DNA of 14,832 bases. It comes from Campylobacterales bacterium (GTDB lineage Bacteria; Campylobacterota; Campylobacteria; Campylobacterales; QNZT01). The notes below the pieces were generated by a model that was not told the origin of the DNA, made no database searches, and saw only the letters and a program-made list of their open reading frames with translations. The first letter of the stretch is position 1, and every line of letters starts with the position of its first letter. Of this stretch, positions 1 through 7,752 are shown in pieces. The stretch is taken from positions 1 through 14,832 of the forward strand of contig JALUNR010000029.1 in NCBI GenBank assembly GCA_027055005.1, read 5' to 3'. Both the position numbers and the translations under genes were made by a program.

Positions 1-284
1 TAAGCAGAAGTGGAGCTAGTACTATGTGGGAACTCTCAGCCTCACTTTTACCAGCTCTATTTATCCCTTACCCTTATGCAGCATCAGATCATCAATACTA
101 CAACGCAAAGTTTTTAAAAGATAATGGGCTTTGTTTTTTAAAAAGAGAGAGTGAACTAGAAGCTTCTATCGTAGATGAGATACTAAGTAGTGATATATCT
201 AAGATAAGTTATGGGTTAAACAATACTATAAAACAAGGTGGAGCTAAGAGGATAGTTGATTTTATAAAATATAATAAGATATAA
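1..284 (+). CDS. murG: MurG, 3' end (UDP-GlcNAc:undecaprenyl-PP-MurNAc-pentapeptide GlcNAc transferase), partial
   Basis: The reading frame is open from base 3 and runs to a TAA at 282-284, giving the last 93 or so residues; the 5' part lies outside the window. It begins SRSGASTMWE and continues LPALFIPYPYAASDHQYYNA, the well-known MurG C-terminal signature that binds UDP-GlcNAc (the family has SRAGAxTxxE followed by xPxILVPxPxAAxxHQxxNA). MurG is a GT28 enzyme on the inner face of the cytoplasmic membrane that converts lipid I to lipid II in peptidoglycan synthesis. The ATG at base 24 is internal and not a start. The rest of the domain (a HQ-containing loop, then a short helical tail ending FIKYNKI) is intact, so the gene looks functional. 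The family assignment is near certain. Confidence 0.96.
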   Translation, partial: SRSGASTMWELSASLLPALFIPYPYAASDHQYYNAKFLKDNGLCFLKRESELEASIVDEILSSDISKISYGLNNTIKQGGAKRIVDFIKYNKI

Positions 285-285
285 T
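280..285 (+). promoter_or_regulatory. Possible -10 box for the ClC gene pair
   Basis: A perfect TATAAT overlaps the murG stop codon and sits about 30 bases before the first ClC start. It would give a leader of roughly 20 nt. No clear -35 is present, which is usual for sigma70 promoters in Campylobacterota. In DNA this AT-rich a chance match is possible, and the ClC genes could instead be read through from murG. Confidence 0.3.
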
Positions 286-314
286 ACTATATATATTTTT
301 ACTAGGTTGTATGG

Positions 315-1706
315 ATGAAAAAGCTTGGACGACTTTTAAAATTTTTAATTTTTGGTGAGAGAGAAATTAATGTCTTTCAAAATTTAAAAAGAGCTTGTGA
401 AAAAACACTATGTCCACTTGATATAAAGATTGATTCTATTTCTATTGTATTTTTTCTTGGAAGATGGTTACCTTTTTCTATTGCTATTGGTATAACTATG
501 GGGATTATTGCTTCTTTGATGGATTTAATTGTTATAAAAATAAATAATTATCTTTCTACAAATGTTATTTATCTTTTTATATATCCTATTTTTGTATCTA
601 TTATCACTGGTTATATAATCAAAAATAATCGTGAAGTTGCAGGTCCTGGTATCGGATTTTCAATATTACATTTAAGATCAAAGAGATATTTAAAATTTAA
701 ATCTTTATTTTCAAAACTTATTATCTCTATTTTAACTCTATCTGGTGGTTTTATAGCAGGACGAGAAGGACCATCTTTTTTCTTAGGTATAGGTATAGGA
801 GAATGGGTTGGAAAAGCTTATGGATTTGGTAAAAGATTTAAAAATATTTTAGCTTTGATTGGTGGTGGAGCATTTACTGGGGCTTTGTTAAAAGCACCTC
901 TTGGAAGTTCTATATTTGCTATGGAACTTGAAAATATGTATGACTTTGATTATCGTCCATTTATTCCTATGATTGTAGCATCTATCGTTAGTTATTTAAC
1001 TTTTTCATTTTTTAGAGGAAATCATGCTTTTATTGTACTTTCTCATAAAGCGATTTGGACACTAGATAGTATTCCTTATATAATAGCAATGGGATTTATA
1101 GTATCTATGACTATCTATCTTTATACTCTATTTTTTCACTTTTTTGTTCAAGTTTCAAAAATGATACCAACACAAAGAAGACCTATTGTAGGTACATTTT
1201 TTGCAATACCATTTATGATCGCACTCTATTATATAAGTCATAATATTGAAATTCTTTCAGCTCCAGTTCATATGAAAATATTATCAGATTTAGCTCAGAT
1301 AAACTTTCCCATAAGTGTTGATTTTGCAATAATCTGTTTTACTATCATAGCAACTAGTTTAACTTTGGGATTTGGTATCCCTGGTGGATTGATTTTACCT
1401 GTTTTAATAATAGGAGCTGCTTTAGGAAATATTTTTGGACATATTTTTCCAAATCAATTAGTTATGTTCACTTTAGCAGGAATGGGAGCTGCTTTATCTG
1501 CAGCTGCGAAAACTCCTCTTGCTGCTATCGTAATGATTACTGAAATGAGTCATGATGATGTTGTTATTCCTATGACAGCTGCTGTTATAACAAGTTACTT
1601 GACAAGTTTTGGTTATAGTTTATATTTAGGACAAGAAAACATATTTAGAGGTAGCCTAAAAGATTTTAAACCATATAAAGTGAATCCAAAAGAAAAAGAA
1701 GAATGA
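315..1706 (+). CDS. ClC-family anion channel/transporter A (463 aa)
   Basis: Integral membrane protein of the ClC family (voltage-gated chloride channel / H+-coupled anion antiporter fold), with about ten or more hydrophobic segments from residue 45 to 440. Visible signatures: GPGIG at 110-114 in place of the canonical GSGIP anion-filter loop, GREGP at 149-153 with the gating glutamate E151, and GIPGGLILP at 354-362 in place of GxFxP. Spacing between these loops matches CLC-ec1. The position of the internal proton glutamate (E203 of CLC-ec1) appears to be Leu205 here (FAMELEN), and the anion-binding Tyr445 position appears to be Phe444. There is no CBS domain. The start at 315 follows an AGG eight bases upstream. 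It overlaps the next gene in an ATGA, so the two are translationally coupled. The substrate ion cannot be told from sequence; the Pro in the filter is discussed under findings. Confidence 0.93.
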   Translation: MKKLGRLLKFLIFGEREINVFQNLKRACEKTLCPLDIKIDSISIVFFLGRWLPFSIAIGITMGIIASLMDLIVIKINNYLSTNVIYLFIYPIFVSIITGYIIKNNREVAGPGIGFSILHLRSKRYLKFKSLFSKLIISILTLSGGFIAGREGPSFFLGIGIGEWVGKAYGFGKRFKNILALIGGGAFTGALLKAPLGSSIFAMELENMYDFDYRPFIPMIVASIVSYLTFSFFRGNHAFIVLSHKAIWTLDSIPYIIAMGFIVSMTIYLYTLFFHFFVQVSKMIPTQRRPIVGTFFAIPFMIALYYISHNIEILSAPVHMKILSDLAQINFPISVDFAIICFTIIATSLTLGFGIPGGLILPVLIIGAALGNIFGHIFPNQLVMFTLAGMGAALSAAAKTPLAAIVMITEMSHDDVVIPMTAAVITSYLTSFGYSLYLGQENIFRGSLKDFKPYKVNPKEKEE

Positions 1707-3367
1707 TAGAAGGAGAAATTAAACATTTTTTTCTTATTCCTTTTATATTAGGTATTCTTGGTGGTATTTCTGCTTATGGTTTTCGTCTTTTGGTAAAACT
1801 TTTTAACTATTTTTATAATTTTTTAGACTTTATTCATACCAATTATTTTTATATTTTTACAATGCCATTAGTTTTTTATATTTCAAATTATTTAATTACT
1901 AAATTTTTGAAAAATCAATCAAATGTTACAATAGATGAAATAGCAAAAAAAATTTCTATGATGAGTGGAAAATTTTCTTACATAAAAGGTTTTTTAGTCT
2001 TATTTTTAACTTCAATAAGTATTGGCTTTGGTGTACCAATAGGTAGGGAAGGACCTATTGCTAAACTTGGTGGCTTAATGTCTGAAATATTTATGATTAC
2101 TTTAAAGGCTGAAAGAATAAATCTACCAATATATTTAAGTGCTGGAGTTTCTGCTGCTATTTCTGCAACTTTTAATGCTCCAATAGCTGGCATAATATTT
2201 GGAATAGAAATCATAATAGGAAAAGTAAACTCTTATATTATTATCCCTTTAATGGTGGCTTGTACTACATCTACTATATTTGCTAGAATATTTATTGGAA
2301 ATTATACAGCATTTTATGTACCAAATCTTTCTTATAAAATGCATTACTTTATTTATCTACCAATCGCTGCAATATTTTTTGCTATTATTTCTATCATATT
2401 AATACACTCTCTTAATTTTTTAAAAAAATTAAGAAAAAAGTATAGTAAAAATTGGAAATTTATTATTATATTTATCGGTATAACTGTTGGTATTATTATA
2501 AATATTTCACCAGAAACCAAAGGAGTTGGATATAACTATATAAGTAATCTATATACAAATGAATATATTGGAAAAAATATTTTTAATATTATGTTATTTA
2601 AATTAATAGCTGTGATTTTAAGTATAGGTAGTGGAATATTTGGAGGATTAATGTCCCCTTCTATATTTATTGGTTCTTTTGGAGGATATTGGTTTGGAAC
2701 TGAACTTTTAGATATAAATAATATGTTAGATCCTAAAGTTTTTGCACTAATAGGTAGTGCAGCTATGCTATCTGGTATAGCAAAAGCACCTCTTAGAAGT
2801 TCTATAATAATCATAGAACTTACACATTCTTATCAACTTTTACTTCCACTATTGATAACTTCTGCTATAACTACTTATATAGTATCAAAGACTGATTCTG
2901 GTTCATATTTTAAAAGAAGCTTATTACAAGTAGGTATAGATATAGAGGATAAAGGAATAATTGATTTTTTAGATAAATATAAATTAGATAAACTTGTAAA
3001 AAAAGTACCTGCTATAAATCCAAATACTTCTCTAAAAAGAATACTGCCTTTATTTAAAAGATATAAAATAAACTATTTATCTGTTACGGATAGTGAAAAT
3101 AATTTGATCGGAGTAATATCTTTAAGAGATGTAAGAAAAAGTAGTCTGTTTTATAAAAAGAAACTAAAAGTTAGAGATCTTATGAGTAAAACTCCATTTG
3201 CAATTTACCAGCATCATAAAAAAGAAAATATATACAAAGCATTATCAATGTTAAATGCTAACTTCATACCCTATATCACAGAAGATAAAAAATATATAGG
3301 TATGCTAAATATGAACTTGCTTCTTAGAGAATTAACACATTATCAACAAAAATATGATATTAGATAA
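1703..3367 (+). CDS. ClC-family anion channel/transporter B with C-terminal CBS pair (554 aa)
   Basis: Second ClC protein, overlapping the first gene by four bases (ATGA). The membrane domain spans about residues 8-405. It has GREGP at 114-118 with gating glutamate E116, FNAPIAGIIFGIE at 157-169, and GSGIFGGLMSPSIFIGS at 309-325, the standard GxFxP loop. The first filter loop (GSGIP in CLC-ec1) is not recognisable: the region about 41 residues before E116 reads QSNVTIDEIAKK, without the glycines and proline. The proton-glutamate position is Ile170. A cytosolic tail from about 430 to 545 contains two CBS motifs (VPAINPNTSLKRIL..YLSVTD..LIGVISLRDV, then VRDLMSKTPFAI..FIPYIT..YIGMLNMNLLLRE), which in this family bind adenine nucleotides or mediate regulation. 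A separate amphipathic N-terminus is lacking, and the SD AGGAG-like stretch lies in the end of gene A. It may form a dimer with A, but that is inference. Confidence 0.93.
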   Translation: MIEGEIKHFFLIPFILGILGGISAYGFRLLVKLFNYFYNFLDFIHTNYFYIFTMPLVFYISNYLITKFLKNQSNVTIDEIAKKISMMSGKFSYIKGFLVLFLTSISIGFGVPIGREGPIAKLGGLMSEIFMITLKAERINLPIYLSAGVSAAISATFNAPIAGIIFGIEIIIGKVNSYIIIPLMVACTTSTIFARIFIGNYTAFYVPNLSYKMHYFIYLPIAAIFFAIISIILIHSLNFLKKLRKKYSKNWKFIIIFIGITVGIIINISPETKGVGYNYISNLYTNEYIGKNIFNIMLFKLIAVILSIGSGIFGGLMSPSIFIGSFGGYWFGTELLDINNMLDPKVFALIGSAAMLSGIAKAPLRSSIIIIELTHSYQLLLPLLITSAITTYIVSKTDSGSYFKRSLLQVGIDIEDKGIIDFLDKYKLDKLVKKVPAINPNTSLKRILPLFKRYKINYLSVTDSENNLIGVISLRDVRKSSLFYKKKLKVRDLMSKTPFAIYQHHKKENIYKALSMLNANFIPYITEDKKYIGMLNMNLLLRELTHYQQKYDIR

Positions 3368-3376
3368 ATAATCTAA
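3360..3376. terminator. Short palindrome between convergent genes, possible weak terminator
   Basis: TTAGAT, a five-base AAATA loop and ATCTAA form a perfect 6 bp inverted repeat over the stop codon of ClC B and the stop codon of the convergent chorismate mutase gene. With only one G-C pair per arm and no long T tract on either side, terminator function is doubtful, but it is the only candidate between these convergent genes. Confidence 0.25.
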
Positions 3377-3672
3377 AAATTAGAAACATTCCTAAACTGA
3401 GCTATCTCAGCTTCTACCATATCATCAATCATAGCTTTATATATTGTCGTTACAAGATCAGGAGAAACTCCAAGACGAAGAGCATTGTGTCTTGCATTTG
3501 AGAGGACTTCATCTATCCTCTCATCTGTTTTTATCTCATCTACTGAGTGTTTAAAGTTTGCGGCTTGTTTTATCAAATCTTTTCTCTTAGCTATAAGCTC
3601 TAAAATTTTTGCATCTACTTTATCAACCTCTGCTCTTACTTCTTCTAAAGAACTACATTTTTTTACTTCCAT
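3373..3672 (-). CDS. Monofunctional chorismate mutase, AroQ class (99 aa)
   Basis: All-alpha AroQ-fold protein that would convert chorismate to prephenate, the entry step to phenylalanine and tyrosine, in the cytoplasm. The pattern LEEVRAEVDKVDAKILELIAKRKDL (residues 9-33, split by family consensus) matches the N-terminal helix. Candidate active-site residues by analogy with E. coli CM are R13, R30, K41, R52 and, in the last helix (DDMVEAEIAQ), E89 in the position of E. coli Gln88. A glutamate there is also known in yeast chorismate mutase. The length fits a free-standing domain; no prephenate dehydratase or dehydrogenase part is fused. The start has a good SD (AGGAGAG) in the 13-base gap after secF, so it is the last gene of the yajC-secD-secF operon. 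Isochorismate-pyruvate lyase (PchB type) uses the same fold and is the main alternative, though no salicylate genes are nearby. Confidence 0.85.
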   Translation of the reverse strand: MEVKKCSSLEEVRAEVDKVDAKILELIAKRKDLIKQAANFKHSVDEIKTDERIDEVLSNARHNALRLGVSPDLVTTIYKAMIDDMVEAEIAQFRNVSNF

Positions 3673-3685
3673 AACACTCTCCTAT

Positions 3686-4657
3686 TTATACTATTCCGCC
3701 CTCGTATTGAGCTCTCATTTTTTCTTTTTCAAGTCTTTCTTTCTCTTTTTTTGCTAACTCATCTTTATATTTTTTTACATCAAATCCTAACCATTTTAAA
3801 AGTGGTGATGCAACAAAAATAGAGCTATATGTTCCTACAACTACACCTATAAGCATAGTAAAACTAAATCCATATATTATCTCTCCACCAAACAAGAAAA
3901 GTGTTAAAACAACAAAGAAAGTTGTTAATGAAGTTAAAGTTGTACGAGACAAAGTTTTTGTAACGGATTCATTTATAATATCAAATAAATCATAATCTTT
4001 TGACTCTCTTACTTGTTCTCTTATCCTATCAAAAACGATTATAGTATCATTTAGTGAGTAACCTAAAATCGTTAAAAGTGCAGCTAATATATCAAGACTC
4101 ACGTCTACTTGAAAAAGTGATATAAATCCTAAAGCAATAGAAACATCATGAACCAAAGCTAGGATGGAAGCAACTGCAAATCTCCACTCAAACCTAAATG
4201 CCACATAGATAAGTATAGTTAAAATCGAAAGTACCATAGCCATCATACCTTTTTCTCTAAGTTCACTTCCTACCTTTGGACCAACCATATCAACTCTTCT
4301 TATTTTAAACTCTCCCGTTGGTTTAAGTAAAGCTCTAACTCTATCACCTATATCATTTGCTACTGAAGTAGTTGAATTTTTAACTCTTATAACTATTTCA
4401 TCATCACTTCCAAAATAAGTAACACTTGCCATTTCAAACTGTTTATCTTTTTTTAAATCCTCTCTTATATCTTTTATAGGGGCTTTTTTGTTATATTTAA
4501 CTTGTATAATAGTTCCACCTACAAAATCAATACCATAGTTTAAACCTTTAGTAAACAAAAGCCCATAAGAGGTAAAAATAAAAATTAAAGAGATAGAAAT
4601 AAAAAGCTTACTTTTACCCATAAAATCAAATATTTTGCTACTTTTAAAAAATTCCAT
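3686..4657 (-). CDS. secF: SecF, protein translocase subunit (323 aa)
   Basis: RND-superfamily inner membrane protein that pairs with SecD and uses the proton gradient to help pull exported proteins through SecYEG. It has one N-terminal membrane helix (about 18-36), the GIDFVGGT motif at 42-49, a short periplasmic domain (to about 135, with the GPKVGSELREKG signature at 126-137), and five further helices. The TM4 motif GYSLNDTIIVFDRIRE (199-214) contains D204 and D210, the conserved acidic positions implicated in proton passage. A charged cytosolic tail (294-316, rich in Lys and Glu) follows. The ATG comes immediately after the secD TAG, and a full GGAGG SD lies within the last codons of secD, so translation is coupled. 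Length is normal for the family (E. coli 323 aa). Confidence 0.97.
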   Translation of the reverse strand: MEFFKSSKIFDFMGKSKLFISISLIFIFTSYGLLFTKGLNYGIDFVGGTIIQVKYNKKAPIKDIREDLKKDKQFEMASVTYFGSDDEIVIRVKNSTTSVANDIGDRVRALLKPTGEFKIRRVDMVGPKVGSELREKGMMAMVLSILTILIYVAFRFEWRFAVASILALVHDVSIALGFISLFQVDVSLDILAALLTILGYSLNDTIIVFDRIREQVRESKDYDLFDIINESVTKTLSRTTLTSLTTFFVVLTLFLFGGEIIYGFSFTMLIGVVVGTYSSIFVASPLLKWLGFDVKKYKDELAKKEKERLEKEKMRAQYEGGIV

Positions 4658-6229
4658 CTATTTATCCTCCACTTTCATACCAAACCATTTGTTCATATCT
4701 TTAAGATTTATCCTGTTTTTATCTAGTAAATATTGATAAATTCCATGAGTTCCAAGAATTGCTGTCAACATAGAAGCTAGAATTCCAATACTCATAGTGA
4801 TAGCAAAACCTTTTATAGGACCGGTTCCATAAGCATAAAGCACAACTGCTGCTATAAGAGTTGTGATATTTGCATCAAGAATTGCCGTCATAGCATTATC
4901 ATACCCCTTTTCAATAGAATATTTAATACTTTTACCCTCTTTTAAAAGTTCTCTTATTCTTTCATTAATAATAACATTTGCATCAACTGCCATACCAACT
5001 GTTAGAACAATTCCAGCCATACCTGGCAATGTCAAGGTAGCACCAAAGAGTGCCATAACTGCTATAATCAAAAATAGATTTGCAACCAAAGCTATATCAG
5101 CTATAACTCCAGCTCTTCCATAATAGAAAATCATAAATAAGAAGACTATAACAAAACCACTAATAAGTGCAAATGAACTCTGCTTGATACTATCGGCACC
5201 AAGACTTGGCCCAATACTTCTTTTTTCAAGCATTTCTACTGGAGCAAGTAGTGCACCACTTCTTAAAGCTATCGCTACATTGTGTGCCTCAACAGTAGAA
5301 AAGTTTCCACTTATCTGTCCACTTCCTCCACCAATTCTTTCTCTTATATATGGAGCTGAATAAACTAAGTTATCAAGGACAACAGCCATCCTTTTACCGA
5401 TATTTTTTCCACTAAAATCACCAAATATTCTTGCTCCTGTTGAGTTTAAAGTAAAGTTGATAACTGGTTGCCCACTCTGTCTTGAAAAAGCAACCCTAGC
5501 ATCTGTTAACATACTACCATCAAGTATAGGTATCTCTTTTAAAATATACTTTTTACCCTTAGCATCTTTTAGTATGACATCTCCATATTCTCTAGCTTCA
5601 TCTTCACTCATAGTATTTGCTTGATCTGCCCTATCTTCATCTACTGCCATAAGTTGAAGATGTGCTGCTTTTGAGATGATATCTCTTGCATTTTTTTCTT
5701 CTTCAGGTGTTTTTACTCCTGGTAGTTCTACTAAAATTTTATCTTTGCCTTGTTTTGCCACTGTTGGTTCAGCAGTTCCAGTCATATCAAGTCTATTTCT
5801 TATAGTATCGACTGCTTGAGTAACTGCATAATTTTTTATAACCTCTTTTTCCTTTGGAGTTAGCGTTAAAGTGTATTTTAAACCTTTAGTTTTTATCACT
5901 AAGCCTTTTATCTTTTTAAGGTCTTGTTCTAACTTAGCTTTTGCATCCTTATCCAAAAGTTCAAATGTTATAGAATTATCTTTGTTCACTTTTAAATTAT
6001 CTATAATTATATCATCATCATCTGTGAAGTATTTAATACTTCCTGCTATCGTTTTTATCTTTGATTTTATCGCTTCATTTGTTTTTACTCCAAGTAACAT
6101 ATGAAGTCCACCCTGAAGATCAAGCCCTAGTGTTATCTTTGCACCTTTATCCAGCTGTAAAAAAGATGGCACAGATAAAAATACACCAAAAATTATACTT
6201 ATCATAAATATTATCAGTCTAAAATTCAT
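4658..6229 (-). CDS. secD: SecD, protein translocase subunit (523 aa)
   Basis: Partner of SecF in the Sec accessory complex. It has an N-terminal membrane helix (5-22), then LGLDLQGGLHMLLGV (34-48), the first SecD signature. A large periplasmic region follows, with the P1 base motif DTIRNRLDMTGTAEPTV (141-157) and the ILVELPGV strand (165-172). Next come GKRMAVVLDNLVYSAPYI (278-295) and ALRSGALLAPVEMLEKRSIGPSLG (321-344, two joined signatures), and five membrane helices. TM4 carries GMAVDANVIINERIREL (412-428) with D416, equivalent to the proton-path aspartate of E. coli SecD. At 523 aa it is shorter than E. coli SecD (615), mainly in the periplasmic region, as in many other bacteria. The start lies three bases after the yajC stop with no strong SD, implying translational coupling. 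Confidence 0.97.
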   Translation of the reverse strand: MNFRLIIFMISIIFGVFLSVPSFLQLDKGAKITLGLDLQGGLHMLLGVKTNEAIKSKIKTIAGSIKYFTDDDDIIIDNLKVNKDNSITFELLDKDAKAKLEQDLKKIKGLVIKTKGLKYTLTLTPKEKEVIKNYAVTQAVDTIRNRLDMTGTAEPTVAKQGKDKILVELPGVKTPEEEKNARDIISKAAHLQLMAVDEDRADQANTMSEDEAREYGDVILKDAKGKKYILKEIPILDGSMLTDARVAFSRQSGQPVINFTLNSTGARIFGDFSGKNIGKRMAVVLDNLVYSAPYIRERIGGGSGQISGNFSTVEAHNVAIALRSGALLAPVEMLEKRSIGPSLGADSIKQSSFALISGFVIVFLFMIFYYGRAGVIADIALVANLFLIIAVMALFGATLTLPGMAGIVLTVGMAVDANVIINERIRELLKEGKSIKYSIEKGYDNAMTAILDANITTLIAAVVLYAYGTGPIKGFAITMSIGILASMLTAILGTHGIYQYLLDKNRINLKDMNKWFGMKVEDK

Positions 6230-6232
6230 ATC

Positions 6233-6505
6233 TTAACTTTCTAATTTTTTTGAAACATATTCTTTTGCCAATTTTACTATCGTATCATCGTTAAGTTTTA
6301 CTTTGATAAAATCTTCTTCTGGTTTTAATACTTCAACTATAAGTCCACCAGTAGTGATGATTTTATCACCTTTTTTTAGAGCTTCAAGCATTTCTTTATG
6401 CTCACGAGCTTGTTTTTGTTGTGGTCTTATGATAAGAAAGTAGAATATACCAAATAATACGATAAGTGGTAACATAGATGTTAAAATATTTCCTTGAGAA
6501 GCCAT
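6233..6505 (-). CDS. yajC: YajC, Sec translocon accessory protein (90 aa)
   Basis: Small single-span inner membrane protein associated with SecDF. One hydrophobic helix (about residues 8-26) is followed by the hallmark FLIIRPQQKQAREHKEML (23-40) and the GDKIITTGGLIVEVL (46-60) beta-fold motif of the YajC family. The ATG at 6505 has a good SD (AAAGGAAA) seven or so bases upstream, which fixes the start. It heads the yajC-secD-secF-chorismate mutase operon on the minus strand. Its first 28 bases overlap, head-to-head, the first in-frame ATG of lnt on the other strand. Confidence 0.96.
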   Translation of the reverse strand: MASQGNILTSMLPLIVLFGIFYFLIIRPQQKQAREHKEMLEALKKGDKIITTGGLIVEVLKPEEDFIKVKLNDDTIVKLAKEYVSKKLES

Positions 6506-7752
6506 ATTTTTCCTTTGATTTAAAATTTAGAAGCTATTTTAGCACTAAGGACTTAATAAAAGGTTTAATAATAGCTTTTTTTATCTCTGCTTTTATATAT
6601 CTTGAGTATTTAAATTTTTCACATAATCTTTTTTTAAAGATAGTAGATTCTATATTCGCTATTTTGGGTTTTTTCTTACTCTTAAAATCTTCTCAAAAAA
6701 CTCTTTTTTGGGCAGGATTATTTAGTGGAGGCTTTTGGTTCTACTGGGTTAGTTTTTCTTTTCGATTTTACAATATGACCTATATGATTCCTGTGATAAT
6801 AATTGTATTTGCTTTTGGATATGGAATATTTTTCTGGCTTATAGGAAGTTTTACAAAAAGCTATCTTAGAGCTTTAGCATTTTTAGGATTTTCTTATTTT
6901 CATCCTTTTGGTTTTAACTGGTTTGTACCAGAATTAACTCTTATAAATAGTTTTTTTGACTTTACAAAGATAAAATTTGCTCTATTTTTAGTAGCAATCC
7001 TAACTCTAATAGAATTTAAAAGATATTATAAACTTTTTTTTATTCCCCTACTTTTATTATCTGTTAGATATGAAAATCCAACACTTTCACTATCACATCA
7101 AAAAATATATCTCTCTGCTAGAAATATTCCGCAAGATAAAAAATGGAAAGACAGCTACTTAAATACTCTTCTAAAAGATAACTTTAGAATCATCAATAAA
7201 GCAATAGATGAAAAATACGATATAGTAGTTTTGAGTGAAAGTGTATTTCCACTTTATCTGAACTCTAGAATTGATTTAATAAATAAACTTTTAAAACTAT
7301 CAAAAAAAATAACCATAGTTACTGGAAGTTTATATAGTGATGGTAAAAATGGATATAATTCTACTTTTTACTTTATAAATGGTGTTTTTTATGTGGCAAA
7401 TAAAGTCGTTTTAGTACCTTTTTCTGAAGAAATTCCACTCCCAAGATTTATTGCAAGAGCTATAAATAATCACTTTTTTGGAGGTGCTGAGGATTTTAAA
7501 AATGCTAAAAAACCAACTGACATACCTATAAATGGTGAAGTTTTTAGAAATGCTATATGTTATGAAGCAACAGCCCAAAGACTTTATGAAAAAAATCCAA
7601 AATTTATGATAGCAATTTCTAACAATGCTTGGTTTACTCCATCAATAGAGCCAACTTTACAACACTTGCTTTTAAGATACTACTCAAGACTTCACAATAC
7701 TACTATATATCATAGTGCAAATAGTGGAGGTACGGGGATTGTACAGTTTTAG
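6478..7752 (+). CDS. lnt: Apolipoprotein N-acyltransferase (424 aa)
   Basis: Inner membrane enzyme that adds the third acyl chain to the N-terminal cysteine of exported lipoproteins. Several membrane helices occupy about residues 27-195, followed by a periplasmic nitrilase-type domain. The Cys-Glu-Lys triad is visible: E254 in VVLSESVFPLY, K309 in YVANKVVLVPFSEEIPLP, and C361 in FRNAICYEA, matching E267, K335 and C387 of E. coli Lnt. AISNNAWF (379-386) fits the family as well. The protein stops soon after IYHSANSGGTG without the C-terminal membrane helix of E. coli Lnt (512 aa), as in other short Campylobacterota forms, so I do not call it truncated. The start is uncertain. The only in-frame ATG (6478) lies inside yajC and has a poor SD; no ATG, GTG or TTG occurs in frame before the first helix. 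The end overlaps the convergent trhP gene by three bases. Confidence 0.92.
   Translation: MLKYFLEKPYFSFDLKFRSYFSTKDLIKGLIIAFFISAFIYLEYLNFSHNLFLKIVDSIFAILGFFLLLKSSQKTLFWAGLFSGGFWFYWVSFSFRFYNMTYMIPVIIIVFAFGYGIFFWLIGSFTKSYLRALAFLGFSYFHPFGFNWFVPELTLINSFFDFTKIKFALFLVAILTLIEFKRYYKLFFIPLLLLSVRYENPTLSLSHQKIYLSARNIPQDKKWKDSYLNTLLKDNFRIINKAIDEKYDIVVLSESVFPLYLNSRIDLINKLLKLSKKITIVTGSLYSDGKNGYNSTFYFINGVFYVANKVVLVPFSEEIPLPRFIARAINNHFFGGAEDFKNAKKPTDIPINGEVFRNAICYEATAQRLYEKNPKFMIAISNNAWFTPSIEPTLQHLLLRYYSRLHNTTIYHSANSGGTGIVQF
6536..6541 (-). promoter_or_regulatory. Possible -10 box of the yajC-secDF operon
   Basis: On the minus strand TAAAAT lies about 31 bases before the yajC ATG, which would give a leader of about 24 nt containing the SD. 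The box lies inside the lnt coding sequence of the opposite strand. It is a weak match to TATAAT and has no evident -35. Confidence 0.3.

Noticed and set aside
24..26. Separate small gene starting at the ATG at 24
   Set aside because: The frame is open upstream to the window edge, and residues before the ATG (SRSGAST) are part of the MurG signature.
1978..2814. Minus-strand open frames of 78 and 92 aa inside ClC B
   Set aside because: Antisense shadows of a conserved membrane protein; no family resemblance and no ribosome binding site.
3485..3757. Plus-strand frame of 90 aa across chorismate mutase and the end of secF
   Set aside because: It is antisense to two genes of a clear operon, and its Phe/Ser-rich tail comes from the Lys/Glu-rich SecF tail read backwards.
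4863..6104. Plus-strand frames of 86 and 77 aa inside secD
   Set aside because: Shadows of conserved SecD signatures on the other strand; no independent support.
7560..7752. Possible truncation of lnt at its 3' end
   Set aside because: The triad is complete and the short C-terminus fits other Campylobacterota Lnt proteins; overlap with trhP is only three bases and no remnant of a longer frame is seen.
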